Shown here in pieces: positions 44,287-54,981 of a DNA stretch of 64,000 nt. This stretch comes from an uncultured Pelagibacteraceae bacterium (GTDB lineage: Bacteria; Pseudomonadota; Alphaproteobacteria; Pelagibacterales; Pelagibacteraceae). The stretch spans positions 26,251 through 90,250 of the forward strand of contig CACESO010000005.1 of assembly GCA_902562205.1 (NCBI GenBank), in the 5' to 3' direction. Below the pieces are notes generated by a model. That model worked only from the letters and a program-made list of their open reading frames with translations, did not search any database and had not been told where the DNA came from. Position 1 is the first letter of the stretch; every line of letters starts with the position of its first letter. The position numbers and the translations under genes are program-made.

Positions 44287-44920
44287 TTAATGTCTCACCA
44301 GCAACTGCTCTTTGGTTTACTTTTACCAAAGGTTTGTAATTTTCAAAATAAATGTCTGCCCTACTACCAAATCTAATCATTCCTATCCGATCACCTTGGT
44401 TTAGTTTTTCTCCTTTGTTTGTCTCAGTAACAATACGCCTAGCAATCAAACCAGCAATCTGAACAACTACAACCTGATCACCATTACTATTTTTAATTTT
44501 ATAATAATTTCTTTCATTGTCTTCGCTGGCTTTGTCTAGAGATGCATTTAAAAACTGACCAGGTTTATATAAAATTTCCTCAATTTCACCACTGCATGGA
44601 ATTCTATTTACATGACAATCGAAAACATTCATGAACACGCTTACTTTGGTAAATTTTTTATTCTCTAAGGAAAGTTCTGAAGGACCATTAACTTCCTCTA
44701 CTTTTATCACTAATCCATCAGCCGGACTTACAAGATAATTTTCATCATTAATTGGGAATCTTTCCGGGTCTCTGAAAAAATAGTAAACCCATATTGTAAG
44801 AATAACACCTATTAAACCTAAGAAACCACTTATTAAATATAAAACAAGTGTTCCAAGTCCAAAGATTACTAAAAACTTATAACCCTCGTTATGTATTTTC
44901 GGAAAAACTTTATCTATCAT
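44273..44920 (-). CDS. psd: phosphatidylserine decarboxylase
   Basis: A 215-residue short-type (archaeal-like/PsdB2) proenzyme. Two N-terminal membrane helices (FLVIFGLGTLVLYLISGFLGLIGVILTI) precede VSPADGLVIKVEEV, FMNVFDCHVNRIPCSG (His motif) and the self-cleavage site RFGSRADIYF, where Gly-Ser is cut to give the pyruvoyl group. It converts PS to phosphatidylethanolamine in the inner membrane. First gene of the long leftward array, divergent from icd by 76 bases. Confidence 0.94.
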   Translation of the reverse strand: MIDKVFPKIHNEGYKFLVIFGLGTLVLYLISGFLGLIGVILTIWVYYFFRDPERFPINDENYLVSPADGLVIKVEEVNGPSELSLENKKFTKVSVFMNVFDCHVNRIPCSGEIEEILYKPGQFLNASLDKASEDNERNYYKIKNSNGDQVVVVQIAGLIARRIVTETNKGEKLNQGDRIGMIRFGSRADIYFENYKPLVKVNQRAVAGETLIAKK

Positions 44921-44996
44921 AATCCTTTATTTGATAATTTCTGATTAATATGTATATAAAAAGCAGAAATTCAATTACTAAGATTTATACATAAAT

Positions 44997-46211
44997 ATGA
45001 GCAAAATTAAGGTCAAAAACCCAATCGTCGAGTTGGATGGCGATGAAATGACAAGAGTAATTTGGGAGTTTATTAAGAATAAACTGATATTACCGTACCT
45101 AGATTTAGGTATTGAATATTACGATCTTGGTATGAAAAGCAGGGATGATACTTCAGATCAAATAACCATTGATTGTGCGAATGCAATTAAAAAGAATGGT
45201 GTAGGTATAAAGTGCGCAACAATTACTCCAGACGAAGCACGAGTTAAAGAATTTAATTTAAAAAAGATGTGGAGATCTCCAAACGGTACGATTAGAAATA
45301 TCATTGGAGGAACTGTATTTAGAGAGCCCATTATTTGTAAAAATGTTCCAAGATTGGTACCATCATGGACAGATCCGGTGATTATTGGAAGACATGCATT
45401 TGGTGACCAATATAGAGCAACTGATTTTAAAGTTCCTGGCAAAGGAAAACTTGAAATTAAATGGACATCTGAAGACGGTAAAGATACTAAAAATTACGAG
45501 GTATTTAATTTCCCTGGATCAGGGGTGGCTTTATCAATGTACAATTTAGATAAATCAATAGAAGATTTTGCTCGATCTTGTTTTAACTATGGATTGATTA
45601 AAAAATGGCCAGTTTACCTTTCAACAAAAAACACAATTTTAAAAACTTACGATGGAAGATTTAAAGACATATTTCAAAGTGTTTTTGAAAAGGAATTTAA
45701 ATCTTCATTTGAAAAGAATAATTTAACCTATGAACATAGACTTATAGATGACATGGTTGCTTGTGCAATGAAGTGGAGCGGTAAATATATTTGGGCTTGT
45801 AAAAACTATGATGGTGACGTTCAATCAGATACTGTTGCTCAAGGATATGGTTCTCTTGGACTAATGACAAGTGTCTTACTCGCACCAGATGGGAGAACAA
45901 TGGAGGCAGAGGCTGCTCATGGAACTGTTACAAGACATTACAGAATGCATCAACAAGGAAAAGAAACTTCAACAAATCCTATAGCATCAATTTTTGCTTG
46001 GACTAGAGGACTTGCCCATAGAGGAAAATTAGATGCAAATGATGAGCTAATAAAATTTGCAAATACTTTAGAAACGGTTTGTATTGATTGTGTTGAAACT
46101 GGATCAATGACTAAAGACTTAGCAATTTTAATAGATACAAATCAAAAATACCTTACTACAAATCAATTTCTTGATGCAATTGATGGCAATTTAAAAAAGA
46201 AGTTAAATTAA
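44997..46211 (+). CDS. icd: NADP-dependent isocitrate dehydrogenase (type II, eukaryote-like)
   Basis: A 404-residue homodimeric-type IDH, oxidising isocitrate to 2-oxoglutarate with NADP+. [41 protein letters not shown] (substrate Ser/Arg), [26 protein letters not shown] (metal Asp) and [15 protein letters not shown] (NADP loop) are as in mitochondrial-type enzymes. It ends in a nine-base tail-to-tail overlap with alaS. A normal-length single gene. Confidence 0.97.
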   Translation: MSKIKVKNPIVELDGDEMTRVIWEFIKNKLILPYLDLGIEYYDLGMKSRDDTSDQITIDCANAIKKNGVGIKCATITPDEARVKEFNLKKMWRSPNGTIRNIIGGTVFREPIICKNVPRLVPSWTDPVIIGRHAFGDQYRATDFKVPGKGKLEIKWTSEDGKDTKNYEVFNFPGSGVALSMYNLDKSIEDFARSCFNYGLIKKWPVYLSTKNTILKTYDGRFKDIFQSVFEKEFKSSFEKNNLTYEHRLIDDMVACAMKWSGKYIWACKNYDGDVQSDTVAQGYGSLGLMTSVLLAPDGRTMEAEAAHGTVTRHYRMHQQGKETSTNPIASIFAWTRGLAHRGKLDANDELIKFANTLETVCIDCVETGSMTKDLAILIDTNQKYLTTNQFLDAIDGNLKKKLN

Positions 46212-48869
46212 GCTTTTAATCTTTTCAAAACTTTCTTCTATTTTATTTGAATGAACTCCACCTGCTTGGGCAAAATCAGATCTACCTCCACCACCTTTTC
46301 CACCAAGAATTTCTGAACCAGATTTTACAAACTTTATTGCGTCGTACTTTTTAGTCAAAGTATCTGTAACTCCTACTGCTAAACCAATTTTATCATCTTT
46401 AATTGCATATATAACAACTATCCCTTCTTTAATATCTTTCTTGCCTTGATCAACAAGTCTTCTTAATTCTTTAAAAGGTAAGTCATCTATTTTTTGAAAT
46501 CTAATATTAATCTTTTTAATATTTTCATCTTTAACAATATTTTTTTTCTTATCTGATAAAATACTCTTTACTGTTATTTCCTCTAATTGTTTTGTCAGCT
46601 CCTTAATAGTAATCTTAAGGTCATCTGATTTTTTAATTGGTTTTCCTCCAAGTTTTGTAATTTCATTTGATAACGATTTGATAGTTTCTTCATTTTTTTG
46701 AGAGGACAAACTAGACATCTTATCTTTTGACTTAAGATATTCTTCAAGTTGTTTATCTCTCAATGCTTCAACCCGTCTTACACCCGCTGCTATTGATGAC
46801 TGGCTGACTACTTTAAATTTACCAACCTCACTTGTGTTTTTTACATGTGTCCCGCCACATAGTTCTGTTGAAAAATATTTGTTACCTTCTTCACCCATAA
46901 ACACAACTCTAACTTCATCTCCATATTTTTCTCCGAATAAAGCCATTGCCCCTTGTTCAATTCCCTCTTCAGGAGTCATTAGTCGTGTAACAACTTCCGT
47001 TTTTGAGTTTACAAACTTGTTTACATTTTCATCAATTTTTTTCATTTCTTCATCTGTAATTGGTTTCATGTGACTAAAATCAAATCTTAATCTATCTGGC
47101 GCAACTAATGATCCTTTTTGCATTACATGTTTTCCCAAAGTTCTTCTAAGAGATTCATGTAATAAATGAGTTGCTGAGTGATATGCTCTTATGTTTTGAC
47201 GTCTTTCTTTGTTTATTTTTAATTCAACATTATCTTTAAGTTTAATTGTTCCTTTTGAAACTTTACCAAAGTGGACAAATAAGTTTCCAATTTTTTTTTG
47301 AACATCAATTACCTCAAATTCGTTTTCGCCTGAAGTTATCGTGCCTTTGTCACCAACCTGACCACCGGACTCCCCATAAAAAGGAGTCTGATTTAAAATA
47401 ATTTGCCCTTCTTCTCCTTCTTTTAATTGTTGAGATTCTTTATCATCTTTTACAATTGCAGTAATACTTCCCTCAGCATGGTTGGTCTCATAACCTAAAA
47501 ATTCAGTAGGACCAATTTTCTCTTTAAGATTAAACCAAATTTCACTGACTGAACTATCTCCTGAGCCTTTCCAATTTTTCTTTGCAAGCTCTCGACTTTT
47601 TTTCATCATCTCGTCAAATTTTTTATTATCTACTTGAAGAGATTTGTTCTTAAGAATATCTTCAGTTAAATCTAACGGAAAACCGTAAGTATCATAAAGT
47701 TTGAAAGCAACTTCTCCAGGAAGAACCTTGTCTATTTTTGAGATTTCATCATCTAAAATTTTCATACCTCTTTCTAATAAAACCAAAAATTTTTCTTCCT
47801 CCATTTTCAAAGTTTCTTTGATAAGTGACTCTGCCCTTTTTAACTCCGGATAATTTTTAGACATTTCATCTAAAAGAGTTTTGAAAATATTGAAAAAAAT
47901 TGGTTCTTTAGATCCTAGTAAATGTGAGTGTCTCATTCCTCTTCTCATAATTCTTCTAAGGACATAACCTCTTCCTTCATTAGACGGCAAAACACCTTCA
48001 GCAAGTAAAAACGAACTTGCCCTTAAGTGATCAGCTATCACTCTAAAACTTGATAAATTATTTTCATTTGGTTTTACTTTTACAGTTTCTGAAATAGAAT
48101 TAATTAATTTTAAAAAATGGTCGGTTTTATAATTATCATGTGTACCTTGAAGAAGTGCTGCCATTCTCTCAAGACCCATACCTGTATCTACCGAAGGTTT
48201 AGGTAAATCTATTCTTTTATCTTTGGAAACTTGTTCATATTGCATGAAGACCAAATTCCAAATTTCAATATATCTATCGCCATCTTGGCCTTTGCTCCCA
48301 GGAAGCCCACCTTTTAAATGATTTCCATGATCATAAAAAATTTCAGAACAAGGTCCACATGGACCTGTTTCACCCATTGACCAAAAGTTATCTGAGGTAG
48401 AAATTTTAATTATTCTATTTTCATTTAAGCCTGATATTTTTTTCCAAAGTTTAAATGCTTCTTCATCTTCATTAAAAACAGTAAAATAAAGTCTATTTTT
48501 ATCTAATCCAAAATCTTTAGTTATCAAATTCCATGCAAGCTCAATTGCTCTCTCTTTAAAATAATCCCCAAAAGAAAAGTTTCCAAGCATTTCAAAAAAT
48601 GTGTGGTGTCTTGGGGTGTATCCAACATTTTCTAAATCATTATGTTTACCGCCTGCTCTAACACATTTTTGTGAAGTGGTAGCTCTTTTGTAATCTCTTT
48701 TCTCCAAACCAGTAAAAACATTTTTGAATTGAACCATTCCGGAATTTGCAAACATCAATGTTGGATCGTTATTAGGAACAAGGTTGCTAGACTCAACTAT
48801 TTTATGATCATTTTTCTCAAAATATTTGAGAAAAGTATTTCTTATTTCATTTAAGGTTTTTTGAGCCAT
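46203..48869 (-). CDS. alaS: alanyl-tRNA synthetase
   Basis: An 888-residue full-length AlaRS. The class II core starts with [23 protein letters not shown] and has [14 protein letters not shown] and [13 protein letters not shown]. The editing domain has zinc ligands in [12 protein letters not shown] and [12 protein letters not shown]. The C-terminal domain ends with [16 protein letters not shown]. It charges tRNA-Ala and clears mischarged Ser/Gly. Separated from upstream recA by 97 bases that hold the recA terminator. Confidence 0.98.
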   Translation of the reverse strand: MAQKTLNEIRNTFLKYFEKNDHKIVESSNLVPNNDPTLMFANSGMVQFKNVFTGLEKRDYKRATTSQKCVRAGGKHNDLENVGYTPRHHTFFEMLGNFSFGDYFKERAIELAWNLITKDFGLDKNRLYFTVFNEDEEAFKLWKKISGLNENRIIKISTSDNFWSMGETGPCGPCSEIFYDHGNHLKGGLPGSKGQDGDRYIEIWNLVFMQYEQVSKDKRIDLPKPSVDTGMGLERMAALLQGTHDNYKTDHFLKLINSISETVKVKPNENNLSSFRVIADHLRASSFLLAEGVLPSNEGRGYVLRRIMRRGMRHSHLLGSKEPIFFNIFKTLLDEMSKNYPELKRAESLIKETLKMEEEKFLVLLERGMKILDDEISKIDKVLPGEVAFKLYDTYGFPLDLTEDILKNKSLQVDNKKFDEMMKKSRELAKKNWKGSGDSSVSEIWFNLKEKIGPTEFLGYETNHAEGSITAIVKDDKESQQLKEGEEGQIILNQTPFYGESGGQVGDKGTITSGENEFEVIDVQKKIGNLFVHFGKVSKGTIKLKDNVELKINKERRQNIRAYHSATHLLHESLRRTLGKHVMQKGSLVAPDRLRFDFSHMKPITDEEMKKIDENVNKFVNSKTEVVTRLMTPEEGIEQGAMALFGEKYGDEVRVVFMGEEGNKYFSTELCGGTHVKNTSEVGKFKVVSQSSIAAGVRRVEALRDKQLEEYLKSKDKMSSLSSQKNEETIKSLSNEITKLGGKPIKKSDDLKITIKELTKQLEEITVKSILSDKKKNIVKDENIKKINIRFQKIDDLPFKELRRLVDQGKKDIKEGIVVIYAIKDDKIGLAVGVTDTLTKKYDAIKFVKSGSEILGGKGGGGRSDFAQAGGVHSNKIEESFEKIKSLI

Positions 48870-48916
48870 TTTTTTAAAATACAGCTTTTTTAAATGATGT
48901 CTATAATCTTAAGGGG

Positions 48917-48943
48917 AAAAAGGCGCCTGTTACAGCGCCTTTT
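48917..48943 (-). terminator. Rho-independent terminator of recA
   Basis: A nine-pair stem AAAAGGCGC...GCGCCTTTT with an eight-base loop lies 23 bases after the recA stop; on the reverse strand it ends in a T run followed by CCCC. It isolates recA from alaS. Confidence 0.85.
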
Positions 48944-48966
48944 CTTAACTAATAATGACTATTTAG

Positions 48967-50091
48967 CTAATTCTTTTTTGCAGGAGGAGTCTCTTCTTTT
49001 TGGCTTGCTTCTATTTTCTCCTGATCAAGTGGGTTACCTTCAATTTTTTTAGTAATCACACCTGCTTTTTCTCTAATTGCCATCTCTATTTCAGCAGCAA
49101 CTTTTGGATTTTGTTCTAAGTAGATTTTGGCATTTTCTCTTCCTTGGCCAATTTTCTCACCTTTGTATGCATACCAAGCACCAGACTTTTCAACAATCTC
49201 TGCTTTTGCACCAAGGTCAATTAATTCACCTACTTTACTAATTCCTTTTCCATACATTAGATCAAACTCAACTACTTTAAATGGTGGAGATACTTTGTTT
49301 TTAACAACCTTAACCCTTGTAGAGTTACCAATGATTGCATCTTTATCTTTTATCGCACCAATTCTTCTAATATCCATTCTTACAGATGAGTAGAATTTTA
49401 ATGCATTTCCACCTGATGTAGTTTCAGGACTTCCAAACATAACACCTATTTTCATTCTGATTTGGTTAATGAAAATCATCATTGTGTTTGTGTTTGATAT
49501 TGAGCTAGTTAATTTTCTTAAAGCCTGACTCATTAATCTTGATTGAAGACCTACGTGATGATCACCCATATCCCCTTCAATTTCAGCTCTTGGTGTTAAT
49601 GCTGCAACTGAGTCAATAACTATTACAGAAATAGAACCTGACTTAACAAGTGTATCTGCTATCTCTAGTGCTTGCTCTCCAGCATCAGGTTGAGAAATTA
49701 ATAATTCCTCTGTATTTACACCTAATTTTTTTGCATATACTGGATCTAAAGCATGCTCTGCATCAACAAATGCACATATTCCCCCAGCTTTTTGAGCCTC
49801 AGCTACTACTTGAAGTGCAAGTGTTGTTTTTCCAGAAGACTCTGGACCATAAATTTCGATAATTCTTCCTTTTGGTAATCCACCAATACCTAACGCTAAA
49901 TCTAAGCTTAGAGAGCCTGTAGAAATAGACTCTATATCCATAGCTTTTTTCTGGCCAAGCTTCATTACAGAGCCTTTTCCAAAGTTATCAGTAATTTGAT
50001 TGATAGCTGCGTCTAAAGCTTTATTTTTTTCCTTATTTTCCAAGTCTTTATCTTTCGCGGTTTTAACCACTTTTAAGTTATTTTTTGTCAT
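48967..50091 (-). CDS. recA: recombinase RecA
   Basis: A 374-residue RecA. Walker [20 protein letters not shown]-like MKLGQ start region, [22 protein letters not shown] (Walker B plus loop L1) and [20 protein letters not shown] (loop L2) are canonical, and the C-terminus has a Lys/Glu-rich tail of about 25 residues. It catalyses strand exchange and stimulates LexA/UmuD self-cleavage on ssDNA. A candidate SOS box lies in its 96-base upstream region and a terminator follows it. Confidence 0.98.
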   Translation of the reverse strand: MTKNNLKVVKTAKDKDLENKEKNKALDAAINQITDNFGKGSVMKLGQKKAMDIESISTGSLSLDLALGIGGLPKGRIIEIYGPESSGKTTLALQVVAEAQKAGGICAFVDAEHALDPVYAKKLGVNTEELLISQPDAGEQALEIADTLVKSGSISVIVIDSVAALTPRAEIEGDMGDHHVGLQSRLMSQALRKLTSSISNTNTMMIFINQIRMKIGVMFGSPETTSGGNALKFYSSVRMDIRRIGAIKDKDAIIGNSTRVKVVKNKVSPPFKVVEFDLMYGKGISKVGELIDLGAKAEIVEKSGAWYAYKGEKIGQGRENAKIYLEQNPKVAAEIEMAIREKAGVITKKIEGNPLDQEKIEASQKEETPPAKKN

Positions 50092-50141
50092 TTGATGCCT
50101 CTTTTTTATTAATTGTTAACATACGAATCATAGATATAAAT

Positions 50142-50156
50142 GTACACATTTTGTTC
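50142..50156 (-). promoter_or_regulatory. candidate LexA/SOS box upstream of recA
   Basis: The plus strand reads GTACACATTTTGTTC, one mismatch from the alphaproteobacterial GTTC-N7-GTTC operator. On the recA strand it lies between a TTGCCA (-35-like) and a TACATT (-10-like, 16-base spacing) and ends 50 bases before the recA ATG, the expected place for repression. It shares most positions with the umuD upstream motif. Confidence 0.55.
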
Positions 50157-50187
50157 TCATTGGCAAGGATTAAAAAAAGGCTCTAAA

Positions 50188-51492
50188 TTACTTAATAATC
50201 TTAAGGTATTTAGCGTTCAAAAGGCCTACTGATTTTAACAGCTCTAACTGTGACAATAGGAGGTTTCTTTCTGAATTAGCTAAATTGATTCTAGCTGTTA
50301 AAAGAATTGTGTTTGATTGAATAACATCAAGAGTAGTTCTTCCAAGTCCAGTTTCATATTCAACTGTGATCCCCTCGTGAGCAATTTCTGCCGCTTTCAC
50401 CTGCGCACGAACAGATGATAGTAAACTATCTGAAGATTGAAACTTAGACCAGGCGCTTGCAACGTTTGTTTCATTAGTTCTAACAGCATTATCTAAAAGT
50501 AATTGTTTTCGATTTTGTAAATTCTTGCTCTTTTCAAGAGATGCTGAATTTTTTCCTCCTTGAAATATTGGCCAAGAAATTTCAGCACTTACCGTCTCTT
50601 GTTCTCTTTCATCATACGATGAGCTAAAATCGTCTGACTTTGAAGACTTAGCTGAAATAGTTGCTGAAGGTGAAAATTCAGAAAGTGCAATTTTAACATC
50701 TTTTTCAGATTGATCATACTCTAGTTTAGCAATTGTGAGATCTGGGTTATTCCCTTTTGAAATTTGAATTGCGTTTTGAAGTGATGTTGGAATATCAAAT
50801 TCTATGTTTACATCTTCACTTAAATTTTCAATATCATTAAGTGGGCCTATAATTTTTTCATAAAGAAGTTTAGCGGTAACTAAATCATTTTGAGAGTTAA
50901 TAAATTGTGCTTGTGCTCCAGCCAATGATGACTCTGATTGAGCTAAGTCTGCTAAAGTAATTATTCCGCTTTCAAGTCTATTTTGATCAGTTTCGACTTG
51001 TCTTTCTAATAGATCTAAATTTTCTTTATTTATCTTAAATTTCTTATTTGCTAAGATAACTCCTGTAAAAGCTTCAGCAGCACTTAAAATAACTTCTTGT
51101 TCTTTCTTTAATAATTTTGCTTTTGCTAAATTTACTCCAATTTTACTTTTTTCAAGATCTGCTTTTCCACCTAAACCTTGAAAAACTTTTTGCTCTATCG
51201 TGACAGTTTGTGTCTCGGTATCTACATCAGTAATAGAAGCATCTGTTCCATCACGATCAGTTAATTTTTTGGTAGTCGCTTCACTTTTTGTGCCGGTAAT
51301 TGTAACAGAAGGCAAAAACTCACTTTTTGAAATTTTCAAATCCTCTTCAGATACTGAAATGTTTTTTCTCTCTGCATTTAATTCAGGGTTACTTAAGTAA
51401 GCATCTTGCAACGCTTTGTAGAAATCTGCAGCATACAAATTTTGTGTCAAAATAAATAAAATTAAAATTATTAATCTGAAAAAATTAAACAT
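50188..51492 (-). CDS. tolC: TolC-family outer-membrane channel
   Basis: A 434-residue outer-membrane efflux protein: signal peptide IILILFILTQNLYA, then the first repeat with YKALQDAYLSNPELNAERKN and the second with IQISKGNNPDLTIAKLEYDQ, two long coiled-coil hairpins (e.g. NKENLDLLERQVETDQNRLESG) and VSAEISWPIFQGG. It forms the trimeric exit duct for type I secretion or drug efflux; no inner-membrane pump is adjacent. It overlaps the kinase gene by eight bases and so ends the GFA-GFA-kinase-tolC run. Confidence 0.9.
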   Translation of the reverse strand: MFNFFRLIILILFILTQNLYAADFYKALQDAYLSNPELNAERKNISVSEEDLKISKSEFLPSVTITGTKSEATTKKLTDRDGTDASITDVDTETQTVTIEQKVFQGLGGKADLEKSKIGVNLAKAKLLKKEQEVILSAAEAFTGVILANKKFKINKENLDLLERQVETDQNRLESGIITLADLAQSESSLAGAQAQFINSQNDLVTAKLLYEKIIGPLNDIENLSEDVNIEFDIPTSLQNAIQISKGNNPDLTIAKLEYDQSEKDVKIALSEFSPSATISAKSSKSDDFSSSYDEREQETVSAEISWPIFQGGKNSASLEKSKNLQNRKQLLLDNAVRTNETNVASAWSKFQSSDSLLSSVRAQVKAAEIAHEGITVEYETGLGRTTLDVIQSNTILLTARINLANSERNLLLSQLELLKSVGLLNAKYLKIIK

Positions 51493-52414
51493 GTTTAAAT
51501 TTCACCTTTTTAATTTCATGGTTTTCATTAAGATCTATAACTGCTGAAGAATATTTTGGAGCATGTTTAAACATGTTTTGAGTAATTCTTTGATAAGTCA
51601 TCATAAAAGTTTCAACTTCTCTTTCGTTCATTATTTTTGAATTTTTTTTTGTTCCACTTTTCATTTTAAGTTTTTTTTCTTGTTTCAATCTCCATCTTTT
51701 TAATAATTTAAAATTTTTAGCTTTTAAATATAACAGACTATCTAACTGATCAAAGAGTTTTGAATATTTAGATTTAAGTTGATTATTAACATAACTTCTC
51801 CAAATCTTTTTTTTGTCTGCATTTTTTTCTAAAACATTTATCGGTCTATTTAAAGATCTACTACCTTCAGCCCTAGCACCAACACACCAACCCTCTAAAA
51901 TTAAAATATCTGGTTTCTTTTTTAATTTGAACCAACTATTTTTTTTGCACCTGTCATCAATTGACTTATCAAATTTCGGAACACTAATTGATCTAAATGT
52001 ATTTTTTTTAACTTTCCTAAAAAGATTAATCATTAATTGTATGTCATGTGTGCCTGGAACCCCTCTTGTAAGTAACAAAGGATGTTTATTTTTCGATAAT
52101 AAAATTCTTTCATTTCTAGTTTTATAAAAATCGTCTATAGAAATTTTAAAAACCTGTAATTTAAAATATTTGACAAGTACTAATCTTAATAAAGTTGAAA
52201 TTGTTGTTTTTCCAGTACCCTGGCCTCCTGCAAGACCCACGAGCAAAGTTTTTTTATTTTTCCTTTTTTTGTTAATCCAAAAACATAAAGGAATTATATG
52301 AGATTTTATCATTTGATCTTTGTTTTTGAACTTTTCTTTTTTTGTTTCTTGAGACTGTATATATTTTACGCAATCTTTCCTTACTTTTTCAAAACACTCT
52401 CTATAATTTTGCAT
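51485..52414 (-). CDS. P-loop kinase, D-glycerate 3-kinase-like
   Basis: A 309-residue kinase with Walker A LVGLAGGQGTGKTTIST, FKISIDDFYKTR, LLTRGVPGTHD and ILEGWCVGARAE, a pattern shared by plant-type D-glycerate 3-kinase (GLYK) and YggC-like proteins of the PRK/uridine kinase fold. The probable reaction is D-glycerate plus ATP to 3-phosphoglycerate, the last step of glycolate/glyoxylate salvage. The C-terminus is Lys-rich and contains FMMTYQRITQNMF. One base after the GFA gene, overlapping tolC. Confidence 0.75.
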   Translation of the reverse strand: MQNYRECFEKVRKDCVKYIQSQETKKEKFKNKDQMIKSHIIPLCFWINKKRKNKKTLLVGLAGGQGTGKTTISTLLRLVLVKYFKLQVFKISIDDFYKTRNERILLSKNKHPLLLTRGVPGTHDIQLMINLFRKVKKNTFRSISVPKFDKSIDDRCKKNSWFKLKKKPDILILEGWCVGARAEGSRSLNRPINVLEKNADKKKIWRSYVNNQLKSKYSKLFDQLDSLLYLKAKNFKLLKRWRLKQEKKLKMKSGTKKNSKIMNEREVETFMMTYQRITQNMFKHAPKYSSAVIDLNENHEIKKVKFKHV

Positions 52415-52415
52415 C

Positions 52416-52787
52416 TTATTTTTTTTGGTCTAATGGATGATTTTCACCATTATTGACTGGAACATCTTTTAAAGCAAAAGTATCTATGTCGTCAACACAT
52501 GCAATGTTTATTCCATAAATTTTTGGATTAATTCTTGGTCTATTGTGAGTATGAATACCACATATAGAACAGAAATAGTGTTTGGCAACTTTTGTGTAAT
52601 ATTGGTAAAGTTTTAATATTTTTTCACCCTTAATTAATTTGAAATCGTTTTCCCCTACTACACCAATTATGTATCCTTTTCTTTTGCATAAAGAACAATT
52701 GCATCTCATGAATTTTTCGATGCCTGTTTCAGGTATTTTTACTTCAGCTTCAACTTCACCACAATGACATGTTAATTTTTTAATCAT
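52416..52787 (-). CDS. GFA/CENP-V-family zinc protein (copy 2)
   Basis: A 123-residue protein with the GFA zinc pattern: LTCHCGEVEAEV, MRCNCSLCKRKG and HYFCSICGIHTHNRPR. Members include a glutathione-dependent formaldehyde-activating enzyme, but many have unknown activity. It is a clear paralogue of the next gene upstream (same order of Cys motifs, KGEKILKLYQYYTKVAKHYFC versus KGAEKIKFYQFNTKAAKHFFC). Four-base overlap with its twin indicates tandem duplication and coupled translation. Confidence 0.88.
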   Translation of the reverse strand: MIKKLTCHCGEVEAEVKIPETGIEKFMRCNCSLCKRKGYIIGVVGENDFKLIKGEKILKLYQYYTKVAKHYFCSICGIHTHNRPRINPKIYGINIACVDDIDTFALKDVPVNNGENHPLDQKK

Positions 52788-53158
52788 TTTTCAATTCTAT
52801 CCATCTTGTGATTTTTACCATCATTAACTCTTACCTTAAGTTCAAATAATTCTGTGGTTGATATATCTTCCAAACATCCAACGTTTACTCCATATGTATT
52901 TGGATCGCTCCTTCTCAAATTATGAGTATTTATTCCACAAACAGAACAAAAAAAGTGCTTTGCAGCTTTTGTATTGAATTGGTAAAATTTAATTTTTTCT
53001 GCACCCTTAACTATTTCTAAATCTTTCTTATCCACTATTGTTGTTATAGAGCCTTTTCTTTTACAAATAGAGCAGTTACATCTGTAATAATCATTTGATT
53101 TTTCATTTAATTTTATTTTTATTTCTATTGCTCCGCAGTGGCATGTTAATTTTTTCAT
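52784..53158 (-). CDS. GFA/CENP-V-family zinc protein (copy 1)
   Basis: A 124-residue protein with LTCHCGAIEIKIKL, YRCNCSICKRKG and HFFCSVCGINTHNLRR, expected to bind two zinc ions. Roughly half of its residues look identical to copy 2. It may handle formaldehyde or another S-hydroxymethyl thiol, relevant in an organism that oxidises methyl groups, but this is inferred from family and context only. First gene of the leftward unit, divergent from umuD across 169 bases. Confidence 0.88.
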   Translation of the reverse strand: MKKLTCHCGAIEIKIKLNEKSNDYYRCNCSICKRKGSITTIVDKKDLEIVKGAEKIKFYQFNTKAAKHFFCSVCGINTHNLRRSDPNTYGVNVGCLEDISTTELFELKVRVNDGKNHKMDRIEK

Positions 53159-53218
53159 CTCCTTTTTACTCTATCTCTTGTAAAAGTTATCCACAACGTA
53201 TCAAAATGTAGTTTCGGT

Positions 53219-53300
53219 GTTCACGTTTTGATTCACTTTTGATTCAATTTCAGACTCAAAATACAACCTATTTGACTATATCAATTTATTAGGCTATTAA
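53219..53300 (+). promoter_or_regulatory. umuDC promoter region with candidate SOS box and tandem repeat
   Basis: GTTCACGTTTTGATTC (53219-53234) is close to the GTTC-N7-GTTC operator. Overlapping it is a direct repeat, TTTTGATTCA at 53226-53235 and 53237-53246, one helical turn apart. A possible promoter follows: TTGACT (53272-53277), 17 bases, TATTAA (53295-53300). The boxes sit about 26 bases above this -35, which is further upstream than usual for a repressor; an alternative promoter nearer the boxes, or activity on the divergent GFA genes, is possible. Confidence 0.45.
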
Positions 53301-53327
53301 TTATAAAAGAACAAAATAAGAACATTT

Positions 53328-53723
53328 ATGAAGCTAACTATACCCTATTACTTACATAAAGCTGGAGCAGGTTTTCCTTCACCAGCTACAGACTACATTG
53401 AGGAAGACATAGATCTAAATGTTCACCTCATAAAGAATGTTCCTGCAACATTTATAATTAGGGTGCAGGGGAAATCTATGGTCAACGCTGGAATTTATGA
53501 TGGAGATCTATTAGTTGTAGACAAAAGCCTAAAGCCTAAAAACTTTTCTACTGTTATAGCGAATGTTCATGACGAACTTGTTGTTAAAAGTTTTGTCAAA
53601 GAAAACGATAAACAATTTCTAACTTCTGGATCTAAAAAATTTGAGGATAGAATTTTAATAAATGAAGAAGCAGATGTTTTTGTTTGGGGGGTCGTAACTT
53701 ATGTCATCCACTCTGTATACTAA
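53328..53723 (+). CDS. umuD: UmuD-like S24 self-cleaving protein
   Basis: A 131-residue UmuD. The cleavage site is Ala14-Gly15 in [13 protein letters not shown], the catalytic Ser50 lies in [11 protein letters not shown] and Lys87 in DELVVKSF, the Ser-Lys dyad of the LexA/UmuD family. Short N-terminus without a DNA-binding domain separates it from LexA. RecA filaments promote cleavage to UmuD', which assembles with UmuC as DNA polymerase V for translesion synthesis. Overlaps umuC by 23 bases. Confidence 0.92.
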   Translation: MKLTIPYYLHKAGAGFPSPATDYIEEDIDLNVHLIKNVPATFIIRVQGKSMVNAGIYDGDLLVVDKSLKPKNFSTVIANVHDELVVKSFVKENDKQFLTSGSKKFEDRILINEEADVFVWGVVTYVIHSVY

Positions 53724-54981
53724 AAAAATTGCATTGATAGATTGTAATTCTTTCTATGTTTCTTGTGAAAGATTGTTCAACCCAAAAATAAGAAGACTAC
53801 CTGTGGTAGTTCTTTCTAATAACGATGGGTGTATAATATCAAGATCTAACGAAGCTAAAGCCTTGGGGATTAAAATGGGAGAACCTTATTTTAAAGCAAG
53901 AAATATTATTATAAAAAACAATGTTCAAGTATTTTCTTCAAACTATTCTCTATATGGGGACATATCACGAAGAGTAATGCGAACACTAAAAAGATTTAAC
54001 TCAAAAATAGAAGTTTATTCTATTGATGAAGCTTTTTTAGATTTGTCTAATTTTTCAGATAAAGAAGTAAAAGATGTTGGTAAAGAAATTAGAAACACTG
54101 TTTTACAATGGACCGGTATACCAACTAGTATCGGAATAGCTGAAACTAAAACTTTAAGTAAGGTTGCAAATCATATAGCGAAAAAACAAAAGTCAGGTGT
54201 TGTAAGTTTGGTCAATATTAAGGACTTAGACCCAATATTAGAAAAAGTTGAAGTAAGAGATATATGGGGAGTTGGAAAACAACTCTCAAAGTTTTATATC
54301 AAAAATGGAATTTATAATGCAAAACAATTAAAGAATGCTTCAAATACTTGGATTAAAAAAACAAAAAACGTTCTTAGTTCAAGAACTGCTATGGAGCTTA
54401 GAGGTGTTCCTTGTATTGAAATTGAAACTAAACAAACAAAAAGGAAAAGTTGTTGCGTATCAAGATCATTTGGAAAGAAAGTAGAAAAACTCAGAGAACT
54501 GAAAGAGTCTGTAACAAGTTACTGCTTAAATGCAGCAGAAAAAATTAGATCCGAGTCACTAGTCTGTAAGTCTATCACTGTTTTTATAAGAACAAGTCCT
54601 TTTCAAAATAAAGGTATATTTTATTCAAATTCAAAAACGATCGATTTTCCTATTGCCACAAACAATAGTATTGAAATAGTTAAAAATGCTCTTATAGGTC
54701 TTGACCTAATATACAAAGATGGATTCAAGTATCAAAAAGCTGGTATAATTTTGTCGGGTTTATCTGACTCTGAAAAAGGAAATAGTTTATTTAAGTCTAC
54801 AAAAGATGAAAGAATTAAAAACTTAATGCAATCTATTGATAACACTAACTATAGGTATGGAAGATCAACAATTAGCTTGGCAAGTGCAGGAATAAATAAA
54901 AAATGGAGTATGAGAAGACAATATTCCTCAAAAATTGATACAGCAGATTTTTATTCTTTACCTAAAATACTGGCAAACTAG
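53701..54981 (+). CDS. umuC: Y-family DNA polymerase UmuC
   Basis: A 426-residue Y-family polymerase. Catalytic acidic residues are in [15 protein letters not shown] and [12 protein letters not shown], with [20 protein letters not shown] and the helix-hairpin-helix [12 protein letters not shown]. The C-terminus has the UmuC-type DUF4113-like end ([14 protein letters not shown]). Together with UmuD' it performs error-prone bypass. Length is normal; it ends in a four-base tail overlap with a glycosyltransferase gene. Confidence 0.94.
   Translation: MSSTLYTKKIALIDCNSFYVSCERLFNPKIRRLPVVVLSNNDGCIISRSNEAKALGIKMGEPYFKARNIIIKNNVQVFSSNYSLYGDISRRVMRTLKRFNSKIEVYSIDEAFLDLSNFSDKEVKDVGKEIRNTVLQWTGIPTSIGIAETKTLSKVANHIAKKQKSGVVSLVNIKDLDPILEKVEVRDIWGVGKQLSKFYIKNGIYNAKQLKNASNTWIKKTKNVLSSRTAMELRGVPCIEIETKQTKRKSCCVSRSFGKKVEKLRELKESVTSYCLNAAEKIRSESLVCKSITVFIRTSPFQNKGIFYSNSKTIDFPIATNNSIEIVKNALIGLDLIYKDGFKYQKAGIILSGLSDSEKGNSLFKSTKDERIKNLMQSIDNTNYRYGRSTISLASAGINKKWSMRRQYSSKIDTADFYSLPKILAN

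Noticed and set aside
53159-53327. Possible small ORF or RNA in the GFA/umuD gap
   Set aside because: No start codon with a supported frame and no stable hairpin; contents are explained as regulatory sites.
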